Below, one piece after another: positions 18,647-26,787 of a stretch of DNA of 64,000 nt. The DNA is from CAZTJA01 sp964613745. Lineage in GTDB: Bacteria; Desulfobacterota; Desulfomonilia; Desulfomonilales; Desulfomonilaceae. The notes beneath the pieces are model-generated. The model made no database searches. It saw only the letters and a list, made by a program, of their open reading frames with translations, and was not told where the DNA came from. Every line of letters begins with the position of its first letter. Position 1 is the first letter of the stretch. The stretch lies in the NCBI GenBank assembly GCA_964613745.1, contig CAZTJA010000003.1, forward strand, positions 1-64,000, written 5' to 3'. The position numbers and the translations under genes are program-made.

Positions 18647-20377
18647 ATGTTCGATCCATTAGGTCTCGTTATCAGAGATGAACAAACCTTTTTGACCAAG
18701 GTTATAAATCTTGGGATGGAGCAGGGCATATTCACTAGGGACCGTGCTGATGAAATAATTCGAATTTCGATAGCGATGGCTAACAAATACGTTCTCCAAA
18801 AGGAGATTGATTTTAGATCAATCGAAGAGCTGCAGAAGGTTCAAGAGACTATTCTTAAACTTATAGGGATCGGCCTGGAAATCAAGAGTGGAGGAAATGT
18901 CGAAGAAGCCATCCACCTGTTAATGAATATCTCACCGGTAGAGTTATTCCGCCTGGCCTACACCAGAGTTGAAAAACTTAGGAGTGCATGGAGAACACTA
19001 TTAGCCGATCATAAAATTCAGATTCTTGTGACGAAAAATGAATTCGAGTGTCTATCCGATTTGACATGTCAAAAACTCGCCAATTTAAGTATATTCACCG
19101 ACACTGAAATCTACTCTATTGAAAGCTTGACTCTGAACGACGAATTGTTTTCGGATTTGACGATTCTTGAGTACTATGAGAACGAATTTGAGCGATATGA
19201 GTTCATCAAGAGCCTGAAGTCTATTTTGCCCTTCGGCCTTCTCAATCGATCACCGAATGTTCGAGCGGAACATTTGTCGGATGTTGATTCTATTCGAGAA
19301 GCGCTGACCAATACTCTGGTAATTTCTGCTTTCGCAGATGCCCCTGATCCGGTGGCCGTGACCATGCAGGACGTGCGCTATTTCCTATCTGCGATAAATA
19401 CCAGTGACGATGCTGACGGCTTTCCTGAGGAGATCGAGAGTGCAATGCTCGATATTATTCAGGAATTGGGAGAAAACCTCGGGGAAAATGAAGCAACCAA
19501 GCTGACGAGAGAAGTGATCTCGTCTATCCAACGCTTAATAGATCACATCATCACTGATTGGGAAACGGTCAACTCCCCGGAAGATTCGATTTTTTATAAG
19601 AGGTGGTCGAGGCTCGTTATACTGTCTGATGTGCCGGATCCTCTTGAACGCATATTTTCATCGCATGAAAAAATGGATGAGTTCGATTTCGAGCTTCTGC
19701 TTAGTCGTCTTCTTACAATCCCGAGTGAAGAAGCCGATACACTGATTGCGAAAATCCCCTGGAATAATGTAGAACCGGAATATATCATTCGCTTGTTCCA
19801 TGAGCTGGAACAATATCAAGAGGAGCTTGCCGAACACGTAGAGCTGCATGACTTTACAGCCCCTGAGTTGATCGATTTGGTTGACGACCTCAAGCCAAAA
19901 GCCCTCAAGAAATTGATACCTAAGCTGGAAATACCATTTTCTCAAGTAAGGTTCAGTTTGGAAGATCTGGACATAATTGCAACCCTTCCTCATTCTGAAG
20001 CTGCAGTCCTTTTACGTATGGCGGGATCTCCAGAAGATTGCGATATGAGGCATTGTTTGGTTGAATTTCGTGGAGGAAGGAGCAAAACCCGTCAGATCTT
20101 GTTTCATTCCTGTTCAAAGTCCGATTTTTTCAACGAGATTTTCCTAGAGGCTTGGATTTCGGATCCGAATTTTGTGAAAAGGCAATTGAAGTATGTTCCC
20201 GCCGCAGAGATAGGCCCATTACTGTTGGCAGCAGCGGGAAAAGAAAAAATTAGTGTTGTTTCCGAGACATCCGGAATGGAACTCAAATTTGAATCAAAAG
20301 AGCTGAATTCCTGTTACCGGTCTTTGCCCGAAAAGAAAAGGCACTCAGCAGTAAAGTATTTCATTAATCAAGCCTGA
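18647..20377 (+). CDS. Large unrecognised helical protein
   Basis: I do not recognise this 576-residue protein. It is acidic, leucine- and isoleucine-rich, predicted largely helical from its heptad-like pattern, and without a signal peptide or membrane segments, so it is probably cytoplasmic. The only notable residues are a few scattered cysteines, including a CDMRHC pair near 465. AAGGAG lies just before the ATG. Codon use looks like its neighbours. Its last ten bases overlap the convergent TPR gene. No catalytic motif was seen. Confidence 0.88.
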   Translation: MFDPLGLVIRDEQTFLTKVINLGMEQGIFTRDRADEIIRISIAMANKYVLQKEIDFRSIEELQKVQETILKLIGIGLEIKSGGNVEEAIHLLMNISPVELFRLAYTRVEKLRSAWRTLLADHKIQILVTKNEFECLSDLTCQKLANLSIFTDTEIYSIESLTLNDELFSDLTILEYYENEFERYEFIKSLKSILPFGLLNRSPNVRAEHLSDVDSIREALTNTLVISAFADAPDPVAVTMQDVRYFLSAINTSDDADGFPEEIESAMLDIIQELGENLGENEATKLTREVISSIQRLIDHIITDWETVNSPEDSIFYKRWSRLVILSDVPDPLERIFSSHEKMDEFDFELLLSRLLTIPSEEADTLIAKIPWNNVEPEYIIRLFHELEQYQEELAEHVELHDFTAPELIDLVDDLKPKALKKLIPKLEIPFSQVRFSLEDLDIIATLPHSEAAVLLRMAGSPEDCDMRHCLVEFRGGRSKTRQILFHSCSKSDFFNEIFLEAWISDPNFVKRQLKYVPAAEIGPLLLAAAGKEKISVVSETSGMELKFESKELNSCYRSLPEKKRHSAVKYFINQA

Positions 20378-20994
20378 TCCAAAGACCGCTGAAAATCAGG
20401 GTGAACGGGGTACCCAAGTTCCTTTGCCTTTGCCGCTTCCTCTTTAGCGGTAATCTTGTCCCCATGTTGGAAGAGCGCCACCGCCAGGTTGTTGTGAGCC
20501 ATGCCGAATTCCGGTTTGGCATCTACCGCTTTTTTGTTGTGCTCAATGCTCTTCGCCGTTTCCCCAATGCTCAAATAGGCCAATCCTATATTGAGATTGG
20601 CAATCACATGCATGGGATCAATTCGCAGGGCTTTTTCAAAACTATGAATCGCCTGATCCAAACTGCCTTTTTGCATGAATGCGATCCCGATATTGACGCA
20701 AGCTTCAATTAAATCAGGCCTATATTGGAGTGCTTTAAGACTCTCCTCAATTGCCTGATCAAATAGTCCTTTCTGTAGCATCGCCCCGGAGAGGTTCACG
20801 CGGGCTTCCAGCAGGCCGGGTTTTAGCTTCAAAGCATTTCGAAATGCTTCCATAGCTCGGTCCCAATCTTTTCGACGAGTAAGGGCCAAACCCAAATTGT
20901 AGTGAGCACCTGCTGAATCGGGTGATTCGGCTACTTTTTTTTCAAGTTCGTCAACCGTAGCTTCCGTACCCTCATTTATTATATCTTCACTCAT
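20368..20994 (-). CDS. TPR-repeat protein
   Basis: A 208-residue protein built of at least five tetratricopeptide repeats in a row from about residue 25, with classical positions such as AHYNLGLALTRRKDWDRAMEAF, then ARVNLSGAML, ACVNIGIAFMQKGSLDQAI and ANLNIGLAYLSIGETAKSI. The repeats are not long enough for a full superhelix by themselves, so this is probably an adaptor. GGAG precedes the ATG. The 3' end overlaps the convergent gene by ten bases. The partner protein is unknown. Confidence 0.92.
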   Translation of the reverse strand: MSEDIINEGTEATVDELEKKVAESPDSAGAHYNLGLALTRRKDWDRAMEAFRNALKLKPGLLEARVNLSGAMLQKGLFDQAIEESLKALQYRPDLIEACVNIGIAFMQKGSLDQAIHSFEKALRIDPMHVIANLNIGLAYLSIGETAKSIEHNKKAVDAKPEFGMAHNNLAVALFQHGDKITAKEEAAKAKELGYPVHPDFQRSLDQA

Positions 20995-21325
20995 TCTTTC
21001 TCCTTCACAATCATCTTTGAATAATGCAGCAATTCGTCATTTTGCACCCGAACTGTATTAAGGCATTCCACGAACATAGTTTAGATTAATCTATGGCGCA
21101 AATACAAGAATCAAGGCGCACGTCTCTGAGAGATGAACGTCTTCTGTTTTGCAAAACAACTCGTGTTTTACCCTGTATGCCCTGGGTGCTTGCTACTCCA
21201 GTAAAGCATTACGATCTGCCTTGACCCATCAAAATTGGGTGATTAAGTACAACTTAGTTCGCAGGGAAAAATCTTCCGGACTTAACCGAGAAATTTTTGA
21301 CAGGGTCTACTTTCTAGTAGACCCA
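20995..21325. other. Intergenic stretch, 331 bases
   Basis: No believable open frame is present. It holds the upstream region of the TPR gene and, at its other end, the hairpin at 21303-21324. Short A/T-rich segments could contain the TPR promoter on the minus strand, but no consensus pair stood out. Confidence 0.6.
21303..21324 (-). terminator. Hairpin after the Rossmann/cysteine gene
   Basis: A perfect 9-bp stem, GGGTCTACT / AGTAGACCC with a TTCT tetraloop, lies directly after the stop codon of the minus-strand gene. The following bases on that strand are TGTCAAAAATTTC, a poor T-run, so termination efficiency is uncertain. Confidence 0.6.
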
Positions 21326-21943
21326 TTATTGTTTCATCACTGCGGTCAAAACAGCATGGCATTTACATGAGCTCCCAACCAGGTTTAAACCTCCTTCAAT
21401 TCCATCTATCAATTGCATTAACTCACCAAATCTAAATCCCCCCACTCCGGGAGTAACCTGAAAGCTCTGCATTAACTTGAGCTTAGCCCTGCCGAAATCC
21501 TGTTTTTCCAAATACTCGTACAGAGGTAATCTGTATTCTCCGGTGACGGTGCATTTTTCACCTTCCGGACAATCGTCCGGACATTTAAATTCCGCTTGGC
21601 TGAAAAAAATAGTGTGATCATCCATTCGGAAAGGGTTCGGAAGAAGTTTTTCTATTTCATCGGGAAGTGAAGCTTTACTCAACTCAACTTTGAACCTCAG
21701 TGCGCATTCTGCTACTAAATTAAACGGAACCATCGGCAACACTATGTCATCTTCAACTAAGTCGCGTGATTTACACAGAAACAAGACGGCATCAGCCAAT
21801 ATACAGGTGTGCCCCTCGGGAACTTTGTTCAATGTATCGGGATCAGTGTCAATGATTACAAATTCAGGGCTCGGAAAAGTGTCCTGAATCCTGTCCAATG
21901 CAAGCTGTCCAAATTGACCAAACCCCGCAACTATAAATTTCAT
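21326..21943 (-). CDS. Rossmann-fold protein with cysteine clusters
   Basis: A 205-residue protein of unknown function. The N-terminus has a dinucleotide-binding fingerprint, VAGFGQFGQLAL, followed by the acidic strand end VIIDTDP as in TrkA-N/NAD-binding domains. The second half holds CPDDCPEGEKC near residue 118 and CKC near the C-terminus, possible metal or Fe-S ligands. It starts inside the prmC stop (ATGA overlap) with GGAG from the prmC 3' end as ribosome site, so it is translated with prmC. Some related proteins are labelled potassium-transport-like because of the TrkA fold; I see no membrane partner here. Confidence 0.85.
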   Translation of the reverse strand: MKFIVAGFGQFGQLALDRIQDTFPSPEFVIIDTDPDTLNKVPEGHTCILADAVLFLCKSRDLVEDDIVLPMVPFNLVAECALRFKVELSKASLPDEIEKLLPNPFRMDDHTIFFSQAEFKCPDDCPEGEKCTVTGEYRLPLYEYLEKQDFGRAKLKLMQSFQVTPGVGGFRFGELMQLIDGIEGGLNLVGSSCKCHAVLTAVMKQ

Positions 21944-22809
21944 TTTGCTCCCTTGATTACACGAGGCTTACCGGACAAGTCTTTCTTGACTTCAATCCGT
22001 GAAAAGCCTCCTTCCGACATTAGACCCCAGACCGCGTCCGCCTGATCGTCTCCTATTTCAAGAATAAGTCCACCGCCCTTCTTCAGGTAAAACGGTGCTT
22101 GCTTTACGATATCTCTAATAAAGTATAACCCGTCGGAACCACCGGACAAAGCTGATCTCGGTTCGTAATTGATTTCAGGATCAAGTGTGTCGATTATGTG
22201 ATCCACGATATAAGGTGGATTGGAGCAGATGACATCAAAGAATGGACGCTTTCTTATCGCACTCAAAAGATCCGATTTTAGAAGATCGATACTATTTCCC
22301 AAACCATAAGTATTGATGTTCATACCTGCGATTTCCAAAGAGCGCCGGCTTATATCGGTCGCTACAATGAAAGCGTCCGTTCTTTCGCATCCCACCGCAA
22401 CGGAAATAGCACCGGAGCCGGTTCCTATTTCTAGAATCATGGGGCTTTTTAGTTCGGCAATTTCCGACAAAACTGCGCTGACCAGAATTTCAGTATCGGG
22501 CCTGGGAATAAGAATTCCGTGGTCCACTTTCAAAGAAAGCGACCAAAATTCTTTCTTTCCGATGATTAAAGATACCGGTTCCCTTGCAGCACGCCTTCTC
22601 ACTAGATCACGATAGCAAAGTCGCTCATTCGCAGTAAGGGGCCTTTCCATGTTGAGATAAAGAAACAATCTATCAACGCCTAAACAGTGCGCCAACAGCA
22701 CCTCAGAATCGAGGCGGCTTGTAGCGATTCCCTTGGTTCTAAAATACGCTGAGGTCCACCGCAAAATTTCTTTTATCGTCCAGCGAGATGATGAACTTGA
22801 TTGCTCCAT
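21940..22809 (-). CDS. prmC: Release factor glutamine methyltransferase PrmC
   Basis: PrmC (HemK) methylates the GGQ glutamine of release factors 1 and 2. The 289-residue protein has an N-terminal helical domain, then the class I methyltransferase domain with LEIGTGSGAISVAV (SAM-binding motif I) and the catalytic SNPPYIV motif near residue 194. Length is typical. GGGA lies before the ATG. prfA, its usual neighbour, is not in the window; instead it is coupled to the Rossmann/cysteine gene. Confidence 0.96.
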   Translation of the reverse strand: MEQSSSSSRWTIKEILRWTSAYFRTKGIATSRLDSEVLLAHCLGVDRLFLYLNMERPLTANERLCYRDLVRRRAAREPVSLIIGKKEFWSLSLKVDHGILIPRPDTEILVSAVLSEIAELKSPMILEIGTGSGAISVAVGCERTDAFIVATDISRRSLEIAGMNINTYGLGNSIDLLKSDLLSAIRKRPFFDVICSNPPYIVDHIIDTLDPEINYEPRSALSGGSDGLYFIRDIVKQAPFYLKKGGGLILEIGDDQADAVWGLMSEGGFSRIEVKKDLSGKPRVIKGAK

Positions 22810-22969
22810 GAATTCCCATTCGTGATGCGAAACAACAACCTTGTTATTAAGACTATGTATCTTGTGAAAAAGGTCATTCTGTAGTGAGTGCGAACGACTG
22901 GCAGGATGAAACGACTAGGTGCCGATAAGTATGACTCACCGGGACAAGATTGCACCGGTGAGCATCATA

Positions 22970-23728
22970 CTATTTCTTTTTGACCGGCATTTCTAGTTGC
23001 AGGAGCTTCTCAAGTTCTTCCTTGATGAGTTCGAGAGGCACCATAGTAGCTTTTCTGGACGTGGTTATCACTTTTCCGTTGATCAGGCCGTATTCAACGG
23101 TTTGAGGATAGTAAAATTTCCGCTTGGACATTCTTCTCTTATCGATCCACAATGCTTGGTGAATAGGAAGATAAAATGAAAACCTCAAAGGATCTATTAC
23201 AATGTGAAAATGATAAAGATCGAAATAACCCTCTTCAAATTCCACTTTACACTTAGAAGTCAAATACATCCTTTGGTGGTGTTTATTACTGTTGGTTTCC
23301 GTCTCCCATTTTTTCTGGGCTTCAGATGATAACGTGTAAATTTCTCTGTCACCTCTACGAACGTAATTTACCGTCAAACAATTATGGCCGCTTTTGAATA
23401 TTTTTTCTAAGACATTATGTTTTAACGGAAACAGGTCCGTGCTCGTTTTGGTTTCATGAACGAGAAAGCAGAGATAATAGCAAGCTCGTGCAATTTCTTT
23501 TTCCGGAGAAGGTAAGGATTCTATAAGTTCCAGGTTCGCTGAATGAAACTTAACCTTTTCGGGAATTACCGCCTTTGTTTCTTTAGGCTTTTTCTGTTTA
23601 GGCTGTGCTTTGGGGGGATTGACTCCGAACCGAAAAGCTCCATGAGTTTTCGGCAAAAATGGTTTGAGCCCCTTTTCCTCACGCTTATAAACAATTATAG
23701 GATCCCTTCGAGGGGGCTTTTTAGGCAT
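22970..23728 (-). CDS. Unrecognised basic protein
   Basis: I do not recognise this 252-residue protein. The first 60 residues are lysine- and proline-rich and probably disordered. From about 60 to 245 it is a mixed alpha/beta domain with many aromatic residues (YFDLYHFHIVIDPLRFSFYL). It has no signal peptide, membrane helix or known catalytic motif. AAGGAG six bases before the ATG supports the start. It is flanked by noncoding stretches on both sides and appears monocistronic. Confidence 0.82.
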   Translation of the reverse strand: MPKKPPRRDPIIVYKREEKGLKPFLPKTHGAFRFGVNPPKAQPKQKKPKETKAVIPEKVKFHSANLELIESLPSPEKEIARACYYLCFLVHETKTSTDLFPLKHNVLEKIFKSGHNCLTVNYVRRGDREIYTLSSEAQKKWETETNSNKHHQRMYLTSKCKVEFEEGYFDLYHFHIVIDPLRFSFYLPIHQALWIDKRRMSKRKFYYPQTVEYGLINGKVITTSRKATMVPLELIKEELEKLLQLEMPVKKK

Positions 23729-24253
23729 TGTAGACTCCTTGGCTTGGATGCGGTGCCTGTGACTCTTTGGACAAAATTTTCTTACTGGGTATATCTCGGA
23801 TCTACCGGAAGTAGAATCGAGCTTTGAAGGTGTTCTCTACGGATCAAAAAACCAAATACCTACTATAAACTGCGCGTCAAAAGAAGCTGCAATTCAAATT
23901 ATCCAGTGAATCGTGCACTGTCGAACATGTCGACCGATCAAATTACATATTCGATGAAACAGGGGTACGCGCGACCGCGGTCCCCAATCTGATCCTTACA
24001 AATTATCCTCTAAACGTTTGCATGTAAGGAATCAAGAGAAATCGACAATTTTAACTTGGATCTGTCGAGAGAAAACCATGCATAACAAATCTTGTGTGGA
24101 ATACACAAGGTAAATTTTAACCGAAAACCAATTCTCATACAATGAGTGGAGAGCGTTTCGAGGAAGAGACAATCCAAATCACACTGATTCAGTGGTAAAT
24201 TACTTGCAAGTATTTGCTGTTTCGCGCTATACAATATTTGATTGGAGGTTCAT
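23729..24253. other. Intergenic stretch, 525 bases
   Basis: Between two divergent genes. No supported open frame. The 3' end holds a candidate promoter for the ATP-grasp gene (24204-24233). A G/C-rich patch near 23966-23990 contains an ACCGCGGT palindrome. Nothing else was recognised. Confidence 0.6.
24204..24233 (+). promoter_or_regulatory. Candidate promoter of the ATP-grasp gene
   Basis: TTGCAA at 24204-24209 is followed after 18 bases by TATACA (24228-24233), about 20 bases before the ATG. Both boxes are close to the sigma-70 consensus. Confidence 0.4.
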
Positions 24254-24916
24254 ATGAGCACTACATCGGAAGCATCTGAAACTAAGGTTCTCAATGAATA
24301 TGAGGCAAAGAAACTGCTCTCTCATTATGGAATTCCGGTCACACGTGAGCTGCTCATTTCCAAAAAAGAACAGATTCCTGCTGCAATCACGGAATTAGGA
24401 TTGCCCATCGTCATGAAAATTTGCTCCTCTGCAGTAAGTCATAAGACGGAGACGAGCATGGTCTTTGTAGACGTGCGATCCCAAACTGAAGCCGAAAATG
24501 TTTTCGACAAAATCTCGGCGGAATTCACCGGCACGGATGATGCTGTTTTAATGCAGGAGATGATCAAAGGTAAACGTGAATTGATGGTCGGTATGATTCG
24601 TGATCCTCAATTTGGTCCGTGTGTAATGTTCGGTCTGGGGGGAATATTCACCGAAGTGCTCAAAGACGTGTCCTTCAGATTGGCGCCAATCCACAGAGAT
24701 GATGCATTAGCCATGTTGTCGGATATCAAGTCATCCAAGATATTAGGAGCCATTCGCGGCATGGAAGCCGTCGACCACGATGCATTGGCCGACATAATCA
24801 CCGCTCTGGGTAGAATCGCAACCGAGAATGACAGCATACGGGAAATCGATGTCAATCCACTCATAATTAACGGCAACAAGCCGATCGCTGTAGACGCATT
24901 AATTGTGCTGAACTAG
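24254..24916 (+). CDS. ATP-grasp acyl-CoA synthetase (ADP-forming) beta subunit
   Basis: A 220-residue ATP-grasp protein resembling the beta subunit of ADP-forming acetyl/acyl-CoA synthetase, which couples a CoA thioester to ATP synthesis. The N-terminal VLNEYEAKKLLSHYGIPVTRE is the family opening. PIVMKICSSAVSHKTE and VLMQEMIKGKRELMVGMIRD follow, then GPCVMFGLGGIFTEVLKDVSFRLAP, and the metal-binding REIDVNPLIIN near the end. GGAGG supports the ATG over a TTG 12 bases earlier. No alpha subunit (CoA-binding) gene is next to it, so it must use a partner encoded elsewhere. Confidence 0.92.
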   Translation: MSTTSEASETKVLNEYEAKKLLSHYGIPVTRELLISKKEQIPAAITELGLPIVMKICSSAVSHKTETSMVFVDVRSQTEAENVFDKISAEFTGTDDAVLMQEMIKGKRELMVGMIRDPQFGPCVMFGLGGIFTEVLKDVSFRLAPIHRDDALAMLSDIKSSKILGAIRGMEAVDHDALADIITALGRIATENDSIREIDVNPLIINGNKPIAVDALIVLN

Positions 24917-24941
24917 TCGCCTAATTTCATTCTGAAATATC

Positions 24942-24968
24942 CGCCAAGATTTCTAAAGAGTCTTGGCG
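24942..24968 (+). terminator. Terminator-like hairpin of the ATP-grasp gene
   Basis: CGCCAAGA / TCTTGGCG stem with an 11-base loop, 26 bases after the stop codon. It is followed by TCTCCCAGTCTTTT, a delayed T-run, so it is probable but not ideal. Confidence 0.6.
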
Positions 24969-25283
24969 TCTCCCAGTCTTTTCTACCCCCGCCGTTAGAA
25001 AATCTTCTCAAAATGATGGTTTAGGCTCCTAAAATCAGACGGTTACGCCCTGTTTTCAATTAATGACTTTGTCGGTAAGAGCGAATTCGCAATAGGCTGA
25101 GAAATCACGCCTGCAGCTCATGTATTCGTTTAAGCACGACGTGTTTAAAATATTGTCTTATTACAAGGGCTTGTGCTAACTAAGCAGAATTAAAAGAATT
25201 AAGTTTTACTTGAAGCCATATCATTGGAATATCATAGGAAATTAAGAATAAAGATTCAGATGATCTTGTGTTCTCAGTAAGAT

Positions 25284-25334
25284 GTCTTTTTTTTATAAAA
25301 AAGACTTGACATCAGATCCGTATCTCATTAAAAG
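25284..25334 (+). promoter_or_regulatory. Palindrome and promoter-like boxes
   Basis: A 9-bp A/T-rich inverted repeat (GTCTTTTTT-TTAT-AAAAAAGAC, 25284-25305) abuts a perfect TTGACA -35 box (25306-25311). After 17 bases follows TAAAAG (25329-25334), matching four of six -10 positions. The direction is plus, but no plus-strand gene lies downstream, which suggests a noncoding transcript. Confidence 0.45.
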
Positions 25335-25340
25335 TTCCCT

Positions 25341-25430
25341 ACCTGCATCAGCCCACCAAATAGCCTTCCTGAGACTCTCACCCAAGCATCCCACCCGATG
25401 CCCCGGAGGGGGTCCCGCCTTTTTTGGGGC
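25341..25430 (+). ncRNA. Candidate small RNA with C-rich loops
   Basis: Predicted from the promoter-like boxes just upstream to a G/C hairpin with a T-run. Inside, GCATC-CCACCC-GATGC (25386-25401) forms a hairpin with a C-rich loop. CCCC-GGAG-GGGG (25401-25412) forms a second, and a run of six T ends near 25425, followed by GGGGC that can pair with GCCCC. C-rich single strands are typical of RNAs that bind ribosome sites. It does not match SRP RNA, 6S, tmRNA or a riboswitch that I know. It may equally be the 3' end of queA mRNA on the other strand. Confidence 0.3.
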
Positions 25431-25445
25431 TTTGGTTTGTTCAAT

Positions 25446-26537
25446 TTAATCAAGTATTAAGCACGCATCCCCGTAACTGTAAAACGAATACTTACGTTTT
25501 TTTGCTTCATCATATGCTCGTTTCATGTTTTCTGTCCCCCCGAGCGCGCAGACTAACATGAACAAAGTTGATCCAGGAAGATGAAAGTTCGTAACCATGT
25601 TCCTGATTATGTTGAATGAATACCCAGGCGTTATGAACAGCGACGTGCTTCCTTTTCCATTTCGTATTCCTTGGGGAGATACCGCCGATTCCAGAGTGCG
25701 TACGCTCGTAGTACCGACTCCGATTATACGGCGAGATTCCCTGATTGCTTCATTCAGAAAATCAGCACTACTGACTGGAATATCATAATATTCCGACTCC
25801 ATCCGGTGATTTCTGATATCAGGGCTTTTTACCGGTTTGAAAGTTCCAGGTCCAACATGTAGTCGCACTCTTGCGATGATCACCCCTAACGTTTTGAGCT
25901 GTGACAATAGATTTGTGGTGAAATGAAATCCCGCAGTGGGGGCAGCGACTGATCCGGGATCCTTGGAATAAACTGTTTGATATCGCTCAACATCCCGGTT
26001 GTGATTACGGCGTTTGATATAAGGGGGCAAAGGCATCTCGCCGTATTGCTCCAGAAAAGTCAAAAACTGGAACTCTTTCACGGGGAAGCGAACTTTCAGC
26101 TTCCCGGGCGCTTCAATTTCCAATATTTCAATATTGATGTCATCTCGAATTACGGCTTCCATACCGGCTCGGCATCTTTTTCCTGTGCGTGCGATGCACG
26201 TCCTCACCGCAAAATCCTGCGCTTCACCATCTGGTTCCGACGGGTTGACCACGAGTAGGTCAAGTGAACCTCCCGTCTTCTTCTTGGCTCGAATCAAAGC
26301 AGGGACCACCTTGGAATCATTGATTACCAAGACGTCTCCGGGTCGCAAGAAATCTCCAATTTGGCTAAATTTCTTATGTAGGATCCGGCCGGACCTTTTC
26401 TGGAAAACGAGGAGTAAAGATTCGTCGCGATTTGCAGCCGGACTTTGAGCTATAAGTTCCGCCGGTAAATCAAACTGATACGTTGAAAGCAAGTATTCTT
26501 TAGGGATGTTAACTAATTTTTCGGAATTCATAGACAT
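25446..26537 (-). CDS. queA: tRNA preQ1(34) ribosyltransferase-isomerase QueA
   Basis: QueA transfers and isomerises the ribosyl group of SAM onto preQ1 at the wobble base of tRNA, giving epoxyqueuosine. The 363-residue length is typical. The N-terminal FDLPAELIAQSPA, ILHKKFSQIGDFLRPGDVLVINDSKVVPA and PLPPYIKR are family signatures, as are AAPTAGFHFT and the C-terminal LPGSTLFMLVCA. A second ATG two codons in is possible. tgt, its usual neighbour, is not seen here. Confidence 0.97.
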   Translation of the reverse strand: MSMNSEKLVNIPKEYLLSTYQFDLPAELIAQSPAANRDESLLLVFQKRSGRILHKKFSQIGDFLRPGDVLVINDSKVVPALIRAKKKTGGSLDLLVVNPSEPDGEAQDFAVRTCIARTGKRCRAGMEAVIRDDINIEILEIEAPGKLKVRFPVKEFQFLTFLEQYGEMPLPPYIKRRNHNRDVERYQTVYSKDPGSVAAPTAGFHFTTNLLSQLKTLGVIIARVRLHVGPGTFKPVKSPDIRNHRMESEYYDIPVSSADFLNEAIRESRRIIGVGTTSVRTLESAVSPQGIRNGKGSTSLFITPGYSFNIIRNMVTNFHLPGSTLFMLVCALGGTENMKRAYDEAKKRKYSFYSYGDACLILD

Positions 26538-26583
26538 GAGATCTTAACGGGTAGATCCTCATTGAAATTGCTTTTGTTGAACA

Positions 26584-26778
26584 TCATCCAATTCTTTGCC
26601 GAGCCACAAAGATGATGAGAAGACCCATAATGATCAGCACCGCACCGATCACACGCAACATGGAATCTTCTTGTTCCTGAATGACACGCATGAATTCCTT
26701 CATCTTTTCAGGGAATGTTAAATAGGGCAGTCCCTCTACTACCATTACCATTCCGAGCACGCACAAGAAATATTCCAT
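26584..26778 (-). CDS. DUF2065 small membrane protein
   Basis: A 64-residue protein with two hydrophobic helices (residues 3-20 and 43-60) joined by a short polar loop with PEKMKEFMRVI. This is the layout of the DUF2065/YjeT family of unknown function. AAGGT precedes the ATG. It begins nine bases after the DUF1189-like gene, so the two probably share a transcript with birA and valS. Confidence 0.85.
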   Translation of the reverse strand: MEYFLCVLGMVMVVEGLPYLTFPEKMKEFMRVIQEQEDSMLRVIGAVLIIMGLLIIFVARQRIG

Positions 26779-26787
26779 AAATTACCT

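Larger units (their letters stand above)
24917..25445. other. Intergenic stretch with hairpins and a candidate RNA
   Basis: 529 bases between the ATP-grasp gene and the end of queA, with no believable open frame. It contains a terminator-like hairpin (24942-24968), an A/T palindrome (25284-25305), a promoter-like pair (25306-25334) and a C-rich structured segment ending near 25430. These are listed separately. Confidence 0.7.

Noticed and set aside
25341..25430. Signal recognition particle RNA or 6S RNA
   Set aside because: The diagnostic GGAAGGAAGCA loop of SRP RNA is missing, and the length is too short for 6S.
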